From NCBI GenBank assembly GCA_017524725.1, contig JAFXUZ010000004.1, positions 36,155-100,154 of the forward strand: a DNA stretch of 64,000 nucleotides, given 5' to 3'. This document shows positions 43,492 to 51,814 of the stretch, piece by piece. The notes below the pieces were generated by a model. That model ran no database searches, was not told where the DNA came from, and saw only the letters and a program-made list of their open reading frames with translations. A program made the translations under genes and the position numbers. This DNA comes from Clostridia bacterium (GTDB lineage: Bacteria; Bacillota; Clostridia; Christensenellales; Aristaeellaceae). Position 1 is the stretch's first letter. Every line of letters begins with the position of its first letter.

Positions 43492-43517
43492 GGAGTCCAG
43501 AGGACGAAGTCCTTTGG
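43492..43517 (+). repeat. GGAGTCCAGAGG repeat, copy 1
   Basis: A 26-base element with an internal AGGAC-GAA-GTCCT hairpin. It matches the copy at 46700-46725 at 23 of 26 positions, same orientation. Confidence 0.7.
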
Positions 43518-43600
43518 TGCAGGTGCACGAGGGCCGCAGAGGCCCTCGCCTCTCGTTTTATGGCCTGGCAAGTCAATTATTTCCAGCAGCTGCCGTTTCC

Positions 43601-46600
43601 TTACGCAGCCTTTTTCTTGGCCTTCTTGCTGTCCAGGATAGCGATGACCAGGAACAGGGCAGCCAGCACGCCGGTGCCGATCTGGCCGTAGGTGATGGCG
43701 TCCTGCCACCAGCCGTGCACTTCTTCCACGATGGTGTTGAAGCCCATGCCGTTCATGGCGTTGGAGTTGGCCACGGTGTAGAGGATGTGCTTGGTGGCTT
43801 CGCGCATGGCGGTGACCACCTGGGGATCGTCGGAATAGGTCTTGAGCTTATCGCTCCACTTGGAGGCGTCGTTGCAGTCCCAGCCGTCGCCGCCTGCCAG
43901 CAGGCCCTGGATGACATCCATGAAGTTGTTGTTGTTGGAGAAGTCAGTGAGGGCAAAGCCGGGCATGCCGAATTCACCGCGGAGGATATTGGTGATCAGG
44001 TTGTAGTCGCCGCCGGCCCACACAGCGCCCAGGCGGTTAAAGGAGGTCATCACGCAGTAGGCGTTGGCATCGGCGATGGGATATTCAAAGGCCTGCAGGT
44101 AGATTTCACGGGCGGCCTGCTCGTTGGTCCATACACAGATACCGTCGCGGCCCGTTTCCTGATCGTTGAAGGCGAAATGCTTGTTGTACACATACACGCC
44201 CTTGCTCTGGATACCGGCGGTTTCGGCGGCGCAGGTTTTGCCGGAAATGAAGGGGTCTTCGGAATAGTATTCAAAGTTGCGGCCGGAATAGGGGGTGCGG
44301 TGGATGTTCGCGCCGGGGCCGTAGATGCCGGAATAGGCCTTGCGGTTGGCCATCAGACAGTCGTTGCCCATGGAGCGGCCTACGGCTTCCGCTATAGCGG
44401 TATCAAAGGAAGCGGCCATCACGTCTTCACTGGTGTAGCTGGTGGAAGAGGAGCCGCCGGTCAGCGTGGCGGTGATGCCCTGGGGCCCATTTTCGTCCTT
44501 GGTGGCCGGTTTGCCGACGCTCTTCACCGTTGCCGTGGCGTGATAGGTCTGGCCGATGAGCTTGACCATTTCGTTGAACTTCACCTGATCCAAAAGATCG
44601 TCCCAAGTATAGGTCTTGCCGTCCTGCAGGGTGATGGAGCCGTCCAGCGGTACGCCGATGAAGTGGGCTAGGGTCAGCTCGCCTTCCTTGCCCAGGGTGG
44701 GCATAGTGCCCTTCTTTTCGGAGTCGATGATGGTGTTCAGGGCCTTCACCAGTTCGTCGTTGGCGGCCATCTGCACGGCGGCCTTGTAGGTGTTGTTGGA
44801 AAGGTCCGCCTTGGGCATGGTGCCCGCCCAGTCGGCGCGGGTCAGGTATTTGATATCGTTGCTGGCATCGGCGTCAAACTTGTTCAGGTCGCCGTGATCC
44901 AGCTGGTTGGTGATGGCAAAGCCGGTGCGGGAGGTGGCGTAGGTGGTGGTGTCCTGCTTGGCCTGCTTGTAAACCACAGCCAGGTCAGCCCGTCCTTCGC
45001 CCACCATCTTGGCGGAGTCCACAGCGCCGTTCAGGGTATCGCTCTGGGCGGCCTTCTGCATCAGGATGTTGTTCAGGGCTTCGTGAGCGCCGTTGCCGGT
45101 GGCGAAGTAATAATTGCCTTCGTCCACGATATAGGTCTTGGCGCCGTTGGCGTCATAGGCACGCATTTCGGACTTCGCCACGGACACGTTGGCGGTCACG
45201 GTCTTGCCCGCGGGCACGTCGATCTTGGTGTAGCCCACCAGCTCCACGGCGGCCTTTTCGATTCCGTTCTGCTTGTCGTAAGCAGTGTAGGGGCTCTGCA
45301 TGTAGATCAGCACCGCTTCCCGGGCGTCCCGGTCAGAGGGATTGGTGACGTCCACGGTGAAGTCGAACTTATCTCCGTTCTCCTTCATGTTCAGCTTGCC
45401 GTAGGAAAGGTTGCTGTAATTCAAGCCATAGCCGAAGGGGAAGGCCACGGTCTTGGCGTAGTCGTAATCGCCCACGTTCTGGTTGCCCAGCACCACGTCT
45501 TCATAGCGGGTTTCATAGTAGCGGTAGCCGATGTAGATGCCCTCCTGGTAGACCACATAGTATTCGTTGTTGGTCTTGGCGAAAGCCAGGCCCTTTTCCG
45601 CCGCGTTGGTGTAGGAGGTCACGTAGGCGTTCTGCACAGCGGGAGAGGTGGTGTTGTCGTAGCAGTAGGTGTCCACCAGGCGGCCCGAAGGATTGATCTT
45701 GCCGTTCAGCAGGTCGCCGATAGCGCGGATGCCGCTCTGGCCCACTTCGCCCACCCACAGGCAGGCGTCGATGCCGAAGTCCTCGCCGCACACGGCGGAC
45801 TCGATCACGTCCAGCTCCACGGCGTTGGCGGTGTTGAGCAGCAGCACGATCTTCTTTAAGGAACCGGCAGCTTTCAGCTCGGCCAGCTTGCGCAGGATGT
45901 CCTTTTCCTCGGCGCTGATGGAGAGCATGTTGCCGTTGGCGTCGCTGGCGCCCACCACGGGCAGGTCCTTGCCTTCGCCGCAAACACGGCCGATGACCAT
46001 GATGGCGGCGTCGCCGTACTGGGAAACGGAATCCCATTCCGCGGCAGAGAAGGCGCTCAGGGGCGCTTCGTTGACGGCAAATTCTTCGTTCTTGAAGATG
46101 TAGTTATTCAGGGAACCGGCGGCGCTCTTCTGGCCGTAATCCTTGCCAGCGCCTTCCCGATAGAAGGCCCACAGGGTGGGGTTCACGGTAAAGCCGTCCT
46201 GCTCCAGGGCGTCCTTTAACGTCATAGCCTTGGAGGTGTCCATGCCGCCGGAGCCGGTGCCTCCATAGACGAAGCGGGCGGAGGAGGTGCCCAGCAAGCT
46301 CACCTTTTCATTCCCGGCCAGGGGCAGCGCGCCGTCCCGGTTCAGCAGCAGCACAGCGCCGTTAGCGACCACAGATTCGCACACCAGATCGGCGGCGGCA
46401 GCCTGGGCCGCGCTGTCCTCAAAGTCGGATACGAAGCGGGGCGGCAGATCCTCCGCAGCGTCGCCCACCACGGTGCTGCCCTCGATGCCCAGCACCATGT
46501 TGATGATGGTGGCGTAGTTATTGGCGATGGGGCCGGCGATCATAAGGAACGCGAACAGAAACGCGAATACGCCGCACAGGATTTTCCATATTAGCTTGCC

Positions 46601-46624
46601 CTTGGGCTTGTTGTTCTTGGCCAT
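43601..46624 (-). CDS. GH3 beta-glucosidase-type enzyme, domain-permuted, anchored at both ends
   Basis: This 1007-residue protein has the (alpha/beta)6-sandwich domain first (NGAVLLLNRDGALPL, about 75-390). A fibronectin-like region follows (FDFTVDVTNPSDRDARE), and the barrel domain comes last (PQGITATLTG, YGPGANIHRTPYSGRNFEYYSEDP, nucleophile D894 in GFALTDF). This reverses the usual GH3 order. It has hydrophobic segments at both termini (about 12-35 and 970-990), predicting anchoring by two helices with the enzyme outside. GH3 enzymes remove terminal beta-glucose or beta-xylose. GGAG precedes the ATG. The gene is flanked on both sides by hairpin repeats. Confidence 0.9.
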   Translation of the reverse strand: MAKNNKPKGKLIWKILCGVFAFLFAFLMIAGPIANNYATIINMVLGIEGSTVVGDAAEDLPPRFVSDFEDSAAQAAAADLVCESVVANGAVLLLNRDGALPLAGNEKVSLLGTSSARFVYGGTGSGGMDTSKAMTLKDALEQDGFTVNPTLWAFYREGAGKDYGQKSAAGSLNNYIFKNEEFAVNEAPLSAFSAAEWDSVSQYGDAAIMVIGRVCGEGKDLPVVGASDANGNMLSISAEEKDILRKLAELKAAGSLKKIVLLLNTANAVELDVIESAVCGEDFGIDACLWVGEVGQSGIRAIGDLLNGKINPSGRLVDTYCYDNTTSPAVQNAYVTSYTNAAEKGLAFAKTNNEYYVVYQEGIYIGYRYYETRYEDVVLGNQNVGDYDYAKTVAFPFGYGLNYSNLSYGKLNMKENGDKFDFTVDVTNPSDRDAREAVLIYMQSPYTAYDKQNGIEKAAVELVGYTKIDVPAGKTVTANVSVAKSEMRAYDANGAKTYIVDEGNYYFATGNGAHEALNNILMQKAAQSDTLNGAVDSAKMVGEGRADLAVVYKQAKQDTTTYATSRTGFAITNQLDHGDLNKFDADASNDIKYLTRADWAGTMPKADLSNNTYKAAVQMAANDELVKALNTIIDSEKKGTMPTLGKEGELTLAHFIGVPLDGSITLQDGKTYTWDDLLDQVKFNEMVKLIGQTYHATATVKSVGKPATKDENGPQGITATLTGGSSSTSYTSEDVMAASFDTAIAEAVGRSMGNDCLMANRKAYSGIYGPGANIHRTPYSGRNFEYYSEDPFISGKTCAAETAGIQSKGVYVYNKHFAFNDQETGRDGICVWTNEQAAREIYLQAFEYPIADANAYCVMTSFNRLGAVWAGGDYNLITNILRGEFGMPGFALTDFSNNNNFMDVIQGLLAGGDGWDCNDASKWSDKLKTYSDDPQVVTAMREATKHILYTVANSNAMNGMGFNTIVEEVHGWWQDAITYGQIGTGVLAALFLVIAILDSKKAKKKAA

Positions 46625-46699
46625 TGTAATTCTCCTTTGTTATTAAAGTGCAGCAAGCGGAATCTATCTTGAGAAAGAAATCAAGAAGTATCGCTTATT

Positions 46700-46725
46700 G
46701 GAGTCCAGAGGGCGATGCCCTTTGG
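46700..46725 (+). repeat. GGAGTCCAGAGG repeat, copy 2
   Basis: Matches 23 of 26 bases of the copy at 43492 in the same orientation, with internal GGGC-GAT-GCCC hairpin. Further hairpins (CCGCC/GGCGG near 46750, GTCC/GGAC near 46800) fill 46700-46830. Confidence 0.7.
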
Positions 46726-46831
46726 CGAAGGACGAAGTGCAGACAACCGCCTGCGGCGGATGGTCTGTCCGCACTGAGATCAATCGAAACGAGCAATGTC
46801 CGAAGGACTTGCGACGATTGAGATTGCGGAA

Positions 46832-46851
46832 CTGGGGGCGCGGAGCCCCCA
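46832..46851. repeat. inverted partner of the 43152 hairpin
   Basis: CTGGGGGCGCGGAGCCCCCA is the reverse complement of 20 of 21 bases of 43152-43172. Confidence 0.75.
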
Positions 46852-46882
46852 AAAAGGCCGCCGCACTTTTCGCACGGCGGCC
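46851..46882 (-). terminator. terminator of the small secreted-protein gene
   Basis: GGCCGCCG pairs with CGGCGGCC (46856-46863 and 46875-46882). T5 follows on the minus strand. Confidence 0.75.
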
Positions 46883-46909
46883 CAAGGAATTCAGGTCAGG
46901 CAAACGGGA

Positions 46910-47515
46910 TTATTCGGTGATGTTGAACACGCCGATGGTGTCTTCCACGTTGGAGCAGGCAACGATCTTGTTTTCCAGGGTCACGTCGTCCAGGTCTTCC
47001 CGCAGGTCTTCCACGGTGATCACGGTACCGGCGATGTTGTGGTTGGCAACGAAATCGGCAGCGCCGTCGTCAGTGCCATCGGGGAAAGCGATGTCGCTCA
47101 TTTCGTCGGTCCAGTTGAAGGTATCCAGCACCATGGCGTAGCCCAGCACATTGCGGCCGAAGCCCTTGCCGTGCTGCTCGAAATAGATGCCGTCCAGGGT
47201 GTCCAGGGTGATGTCGAAGTGGCAGGCTTCATCGTCAGCGGATTCAGCGGAGGAATAGGTGCCGGAGTACACGATCAGCTTGTTGGCTTTCAGGCCGGGG
47301 TCGGTGGTGCCGAAGGCGTATTCACGGTAGAACAGTTCATAGTGAGTGTCGTCGCGGAGCACCAGGCTCAGGTCGCGGGTCCAGTACCAGCCCACAGCGT
47401 CGATGAAGCTGACTTCGCTCAGGTTGTAGGTGCTCTTGATGGATTCAGCGGAAGCGATGCTCATCATGGACAGGGCCAGGATCAGGGCAGCCAGCAGGGC
47501 AACGATCTTTTTCAT
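46910..47515 (-). CDS. small secreted protein of unknown function
   Basis: This 201-residue protein has a signal peptide (MKKIVALLAALILALSMMSIASA). The mature domain is acidic and beta-rich (SFIDAVGWYWTRDLSLVLRDD, YELFYREYAFGTTD, LDTFNWTDEMSDIAF), with no catalytic motif I recognise. AAGGAGGATT precedes the ATG. Its promoter carries LytTR-type direct repeats (47605-47634), so it is probably under the same control as the esterase at 49434 and the regulator at 51815. A role in binding or sensing a polysaccharide breakdown product is possible but speculative. Confidence 0.65.
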   Translation of the reverse strand: MKKIVALLAALILALSMMSIASAESIKSTYNLSEVSFIDAVGWYWTRDLSLVLRDDTHYELFYREYAFGTTDPGLKANKLIVYSGTYSSAESADDEACHFDITLDTLDGIYFEQHGKGFGRNVLGYAMVLDTFNWTDEMSDIAFPDGTDDGAADFVANHNIAGTVITVEDLREDLDDVTLENKIVACSNVEDTIGVFNITE

Positions 47516-47570
47516 GGGGAATCCTCCTTCATTATCTCAACCTGCTTCGGCAGGTCGTCTTTGTGGTTAT

Positions 47571-47599
47571 ACTGTAACAAATGGGCGCTTTCATTACAA
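47571..47599 (-). promoter_or_regulatory. promoter of the small secreted-protein gene
   Basis: On the minus strand TTGTAA (47599-47594), a 17-base spacer, then TACAGT (47576-47571), 55 bases before the ATG. Confidence 0.65.
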
Positions 47600-47604
47600 G
47601 GCGT

Positions 47605-47634
47605 ACATCGTAACTGATGGTTTTCACATCGTAA
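47605..47634 (-). promoter_or_regulatory. LytTR-type direct-repeat operator, site 1
   Basis: ACATCGTAA occurs at 47605-47613 and 47626-47634, a 21-bp period. On the minus strand the pair reads TTACGATGT-N12-TTACGATGT and ends 5 bases before the -35. Confidence 0.7.
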
Positions 47635-47653
47635 TCAGGGAAACAGGTTCAGT

Positions 47654-48391
47654 TTATTCCGAAATCACCAGCGTGGAAACGAAGGTCAGGGCGCCGAGCT
47701 CTTCATAATCCAGGGTGACCAGGTATGCTTCCCTGCGGGAGAGGGTGACAGCGCCGTCCGTTTCCTCCACCGTTTCTTCGCCCTCCCCTTCGATGGCCCA
47801 TTCGGGAGACACGATGCTGATCACGCTTTCCCGGGTGGCTTCGCCGCCGCTGGCGGTAATGGTGTCGTAGATGTTCCAGAAGGTGCCGTCAGGATTCATG
47901 AGCCGAAAGCCCGCGTCCACCACATAATCGGTCACATCCTCACCGGTAACGGAAAAATCAAAATTGATGTTGGCGTGCTCAGCGGTGGAAATACGGATGC
48001 TCACGGCCTTTTCCCCGTCAGTTTCCTTGCAGGTCACGTTGGCCCCCAGTTCCGCCCAGGAACCGGATATATTTCCGTTTTCCACCAGGTTCGTTTCCAC
48101 CTGATATCCGACGGCATCCGCCGTTATGTTCAGATATTTATCTCCCGCGCTGGCGGCGGTAAGCAGAACGGTCTCCCCCTCCTGACGCAGGGAGCAGGTG
48201 ATTTCCCCGCCGAAGGGATCCACGTAATCCTCCAGGCCAACCACGTCCTCGGCGCGCATGGTCAGAGTGAAGGATTTCCCCTGCATGAGCGATACCAGCG
48301 CGTCATAGGGGGTTTTCACACTTTCACCCAGGGCCAAGCAAACGCCCAGCAGCAGGAAAATAGCAAGCAGCAGCGCAAGACTTTTTTTCAT
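47654..48391 (-). CDS. secreted protein of unknown function
   Basis: This 245-residue protein has a signal peptide (MKKSLALLLAIFLLLGVCLALG). The mature protein is rich in beta strands and in Glu/Thr (FTLTMRAEDVVGLEDYVDPFGG, NINFDFSVTGEDV) and resembles outer-surface lipid- or polymer-binding folds only in general character. No family or catalytic motif is recognised. The cysteine in the signal core is not in a lipobox. It follows the esterase at 48419-49366 by 27 bases on the same strand, so the two are almost certainly cotranscribed. Confidence 0.6.
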   Translation of the reverse strand: MKKSLALLLAIFLLLGVCLALGESVKTPYDALVSLMQGKSFTLTMRAEDVVGLEDYVDPFGGEITCSLRQEGETVLLTAASAGDKYLNITADAVGYQVETNLVENGNISGSWAELGANVTCKETDGEKAVSIRISTAEHANINFDFSVTGEDVTDYVVDAGFRLMNPDGTFWNIYDTITASGGEATRESVISIVSPEWAIEGEGEETVEETDGAVTLSRREAYLVTLDYEELGALTFVSTLVISE

Positions 48392-48418
48392 ATCGGTGTT
48401 CCTCTCTGTCGTTATTGT

Positions 48419-49366
48419 TTATTCCTGAAACAAGCCGTCCAGGAAAGCGTTGTACAGGTAGTAGCGGCTGGTCAGATCCTGGTGGATATTGTCGGACTGG
48501 CAATAGAAGAAATGGTTCTTTTTCATATCAGGCCCGTAACTGAAATAAGCTTCATCCGCCGCCATCTCCCGGGCCAGGGCAGCGCAGCCCTCAAAGGCCA
48601 AATCTTCTGTCCCGCCGCAAGCCATATAGATATAATAATCCAGGCCGTTTGCGTCAATAGCTGAACGGAGGGTGTCCAGCGTCGTATCGCTCTCGCCCAT
48701 CAAACCGATGGCCCCGGAGAAGGGCAGGAAGATGCGGCTCACATCCAGCATTTTGTCGAACAGGAAAAAGGTGCTGAAGCTTCCCCGGGAGAAGCCGCAT
48801 ATGGCCCTGTAATCACGGGATGCCCGGAAGCCCGCTTCATCCGGCGTTTCCGCATAGGTGCGGTATTTGCCTTCGATCATAGGCATCAGTTCTTCCCGGA
48901 GTTCTTTTACAAAGATATCCATGTCGCACAGCTTGTGGCGCTGGTCGTAATAATAACTGGGAGCAACCAGAATGAAGGGCCGTACAACGCCGGATGAAAT
49001 CATGTGGTCAAAAGCATTGACAGTGGCTTCGTTTCCCAGCAGCGTGGTGGAATCGCCGCCGTTTCCATGCAGGAAATAAATGATAGGATAGCGTTCGGAG
49101 CTGTTTTCATCATACCCGTAAGGCAGATAGACGCTGATATAATTGGTGAACTGTTTTTCATACAAATCATTTTTATACTTGATTTTGACCACCTGCCCAG
49201 GATGCTCGTCAGGTGACTCGAAAAGCTCCCGGTCATACAGCAGGTAATGGGTGGGAACCCCCGCCAAATCCGACAGATCCAGCACGGCGGGCGCTTCCTC
49301 CCCGCGGGCCAGGCAGGCGCAGCAAAGCAGACTGAAAAGCAAAGCCAGACTGATGATTTTTTTCAT
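48419..49366 (-). CDS. secreted esterase, CE1-like (paralog 2)
   Basis: This 315-residue protein has a signal peptide (MKKIISLALLFSLLCCACLARG), so it is exported. Shared elements are VYLPYGYDENSS, PIIYFLHGNGGDS, nucleophile S193 in CGFSRGSFS and the C-terminal His in SDNIHQDLTSRYY. Its oxyanion region differs from the other two paralogs (HGNGGDS against HGTNETQ), so specificity may differ. It lies 67 bases after the esterase at 49434 and may be read through from that gene's regulated promoter. The target is probably ester-linked groups on xylan (inference). Confidence 0.85.
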   Translation of the reverse strand: MKKIISLALLFSLLCCACLARGEEAPAVLDLSDLAGVPTHYLLYDRELFESPDEHPGQVVKIKYKNDLYEKQFTNYISVYLPYGYDENSSERYPIIYFLHGNGGDSTTLLGNEATVNAFDHMISSGVVRPFILVAPSYYYDQRHKLCDMDIFVKELREELMPMIEGKYRTYAETPDEAGFRASRDYRAICGFSRGSFSTFFLFDKMLDVSRIFLPFSGAIGLMGESDTTLDTLRSAIDANGLDYYIYMACGGTEDLAFEGCAALAREMAADEAYFSYGPDMKKNHFFYCQSDNIHQDLTSRYYLYNAFLDGLFQE

Positions 49367-49393
49367 CCTCTTTCCTCCCGTTTGCAGACATTG

Positions 49394-49417
49394 AAAAGCA
49401 GGGGCCGAAGCGGCCCC
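49394..49417 (-). terminator. weak terminator or attenuator between two esterase genes
   Basis: GGGGCCG-AAG-CGGCCCC (49401-49417), followed on the minus strand by TGCTTTTC. Read-through is likely. Confidence 0.5.
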
Positions 49418-49433
49418 CGCAAAGCGCTACAGT

Positions 49434-50375
49434 TTATTTGAACAGTACGTCCTGAACGGCGTTGAAGAGATTGGTGCGCCCGTTGATGGTGGTGTGCATG
49501 TCGTTGGAGATTTCGGCAAAGCAGTTGTTCACAGCGGGGTCGGAGCCAAAGCTGAACGCTTCGTCCGCGATCATGGCGTTGGCCAGGGCGACGGTGCCCT
49601 CATGGGCCATATCCCGCTTGCCACCGGAGCAGAGGATCACGAAGATGTCGCTGGCAGAAACGCCGGATTCGGTCAGAGCGGCCTTGAGGCTGTCCAGATT
49701 GTTGGTGGAACTGCCGGACATGGGCATGATCCACTTGGCCCAATCCAGCACCTTGTAGGAAACGTTCCAGCAGGCCATGCAGCCCTGGCTGTAGCCGGAA
49801 ATGCAGCGATGGTCGCGGGAGGCAGCGAAGCCTTCGGCGTCGACGGTGGGAGCATAGGTGCTGTACTTGGCTTCCACAGCGGGGATCAGGTCGCCCCGCA
49901 CTTCGTCAGGGAACAGCTGATGGTTCACAGTGCGGGTTTCATATTCGTAATAGTAGGTGGGGAACACCATAAGGAAGGGCTCGCACAGGCCCATATCGAT
50001 CACATTGTCGATCACGTTTTTCGCTTTTTCATTGCAGATGAAGCTTTCCTGGGTTTCATTGGTGCCATGGAAGAAATAGATGATGTTGTACTGCTTGGCG
50101 GCGTCATAGCCGTAAGGCACGTACACGTTGGCCCACTGGTTCATGGTTTCGCCGTACACGTCGGTGGTGTATTCCACCTTTTCGATGGTGCCGGCGTTGT
50201 CACAGGGTGCTTCCCAGAACTTGGGCTGATAGTTTTTGAAGTGCAGTTCGATGCCGCCGTCCAGTTCGGTCACGATGTCCTTCCGGTTTTCGGGCGCTTC
50301 CCTTCCTTCCGCCAGGGCGGTCACGGCGCAGCAAAGCATGAGCAACGCAAGCAGCAAAGATACGATCCGTTTCAT
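49434..50375 (-). CDS. secreted esterase, CE1-like (paralog 3)
   Basis: This 313-residue protein has a signal peptide (MKRIVSLLLALLMLCCAVTALA). Shared elements are VYVPYGYDAAK, NIIYFFHGTNETQ, nucleophile S196 in SGYSQGCMA and the terminal His in SNDMHTTINGRT. It is closest to paralog 1, as both share the opening EGREAPENRKD/EGREKPEDKKN. The ATG at 50375 follows AGGAGGACTG, and an upstream in-frame start would run into the promoter. LytTR-type repeats at 50463-50492 lie directly upstream of its -35, predicting activation by the regulator at 51815. Confidence 0.88.
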   Translation of the reverse strand: MKRIVSLLLALLMLCCAVTALAEGREAPENRKDIVTELDGGIELHFKNYQPKFWEAPCDNAGTIEKVEYTTDVYGETMNQWANVYVPYGYDAAKQYNIIYFFHGTNETQESFICNEKAKNVIDNVIDMGLCEPFLMVFPTYYYEYETRTVNHQLFPDEVRGDLIPAVEAKYSTYAPTVDAEGFAASRDHRCISGYSQGCMACWNVSYKVLDWAKWIMPMSGSSTNNLDSLKAALTESGVSASDIFVILCSGGKRDMAHEGTVALANAMIADEAFSFGSDPAVNNCFAEISNDMHTTINGRTNLFNAVQDVLFK

Positions 50376-50427
50376 GGTTTCAGTCCTCCTTTTTATTCCG
50401 GGCGTTATTTGCCCTCTCGTTGGTTTC

Positions 50428-50457
50428 ACTATAAACAAAAAACGCGGCAGCTTGCAA
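50428..50457 (-). promoter_or_regulatory. promoter of esterase paralog 3
   Basis: On the minus strand TTGCAA (50457-50452), an 18-base spacer, then TATAGT (50433-50428). Confidence 0.7.
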
Positions 50458-50462
50458 TAGCT

Positions 50463-50492
50463 ACCGCGTAATCGGGTATTTTCACATCGTAA
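50463..50492 (-). promoter_or_regulatory. LytTR-type direct-repeat operator, site 2
   Basis: ACCGCGTAA (50463-50471) and ACATCGTAA (50484-50492), 21-bp period, ending 5 bases before the -35 on the minus strand. The promoter-proximal repeat is the more divergent of the two. Confidence 0.68.
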
Positions 50493-50505
50493 TTATGGGG
50501 AAATT

Positions 50506-51813
50506 CTACTTTTCCGGCGCAAGCAGCAGGATATCCAGGAAGAACATCTTCCCCCGCTGTTCTGCGGTGAGCATGCCGTTGTATTTTTCCGCGATGCGGT
50601 TCATGCTCTTCATGCCGAAGCCGTGCCAGTCCGGATCGTTCTTGGTTTGGGGCAGGCCGTCCACAAAGGCAATATCGTCCTCACAGGGGTTTTCCATGTG
50701 GATAGTGAGCATGTTCCCGTCCCGGACGGAGGACAGGGAAATAAAACGCTCCACCCCCTCCGGCAGGGCGGATACCGCGTTGATGGCATTGGTCAGGGCG
50801 TTCTGGAACAGGGAATACAAGTCCAATTCCTCCACGAAGGAAAAGTCCGTCATGCCCAGGGAGCAAGTCAGCACGATGCCACGCTGCTGGCAGATGCCGA
50901 TTTTTTCGGCCAGCAGCACGTCCAATACTTCATTGCCCGAATTGGCGGGCCGCTCGTAAGCGGCGATGGATTGCTTGAGCTTATCCAATTGCTCCTGGGG
51001 CACCGTGCCCCGGAAGGATCTCAGCAGATGTTTCAGATCGTGATACTTTTCATTGATCAGCTGGGCACTTTCCTTGCTGGCCTCGTACTGTACCCGCTGG
51101 GTGTGCACCAGCTCCCGCATGGTTTCCATGTTGCTGGTGAGCCGTGCCTGCTCCATCACGCCGAACTGCAGGGCGATTACCAGCACGTCGATCACGATCT
51201 GAAACAGCGCTTCGGCGATCACTGCCTGCCGGTTTCGGTCCGGGTTATCCTGGGTCAGGCGTGCCATGCCGATGCACAGCAGCAGCACGAACACGGAAAA
51301 GATCGCTTTCAGCTTGTTGTCGAAATTGTCTTCCCGGTTTTTGACGAAGGGCCGCAGGGCGAAGAACAGCAGCGTATACACCGCGCCGTAACACAGCAGA
51401 TCGACGATCAGCACACCCTCCGGACGGCTGGAAAAGCTGTTCACCCATGCGATTTGCCGAGCCAGGGTTTTCACGGTGCCCGCGATATCCTGGGCGATGT
51501 AGCCGGTGGCCGCCATAAACAGCACCGTCCAGATGCTTTCATCGTAGCAGAACCAGGTGATCACGTTCAGCGTGAGATACACCAGCAGTGCGGAGGCGGC
51601 ATGGGTGACCATAGCCAGGGGCGTGCTGCCCACGATGTAGATGCCCCGGGCGAAATACTGCACCGCGCAGCCCGCCAGCACGGACAGGATCAGCCGCGGA
51701 TAAAAGTGGCTCCGCCGCTTCATCGGATAGGATACCAGCAGCAGCCCGACCACCGACTGCACAAGCAGCAGAGCGCTGCGTCCCTGCTGATACCATACGG
51801 GCATATAGGTCAT
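50506..51813 (-). CDS. sensor histidine kinase, GHKL/AgrC type
   Basis: This 435-residue protein has about six hydrophobic helices in the N-terminal half (to about 215). A dimerisation helix with the phospho-acceptor H258 in EKYHDLKHLL follows, and then a GHKL ATPase domain with the N box FQNALTNAINA and G box DWHGFGMKS. This is the layout of the AgrC/BlpH/ComD family, which commonly senses peptide or small-molecule signals outside the cell. No agrB- or peptide-precursor-like gene lies nearby. The start is 1 base beyond the response-regulator stop, so the pair is coupled. The signal may be a fibre breakdown product, but that is speculation. Confidence 0.85.
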   Translation of the reverse strand: MTYMPVWYQQGRSALLLVQSVVGLLLVSYPMKRRSHFYPRLILSVLAGCAVQYFARGIYIVGSTPLAMVTHAASALLVYLTLNVITWFCYDESIWTVLFMAATGYIAQDIAGTVKTLARQIAWVNSFSSRPEGVLIVDLLCYGAVYTLLFFALRPFVKNREDNFDNKLKAIFSVFVLLLCIGMARLTQDNPDRNRQAVIAEALFQIVIDVLVIALQFGVMEQARLTSNMETMRELVHTQRVQYEASKESAQLINEKYHDLKHLLRSFRGTVPQEQLDKLKQSIAAYERPANSGNEVLDVLLAEKIGICQQRGIVLTCSLGMTDFSFVEELDLYSLFQNALTNAINAVSALPEGVERFISLSSVRDGNMLTIHMENPCEDDIAFVDGLPQTKNDPDWHGFGMKSMNRIAEKYNGMLTAEQRGKMFFLDILLLAPEK

Positions 51814-51814
51814 T

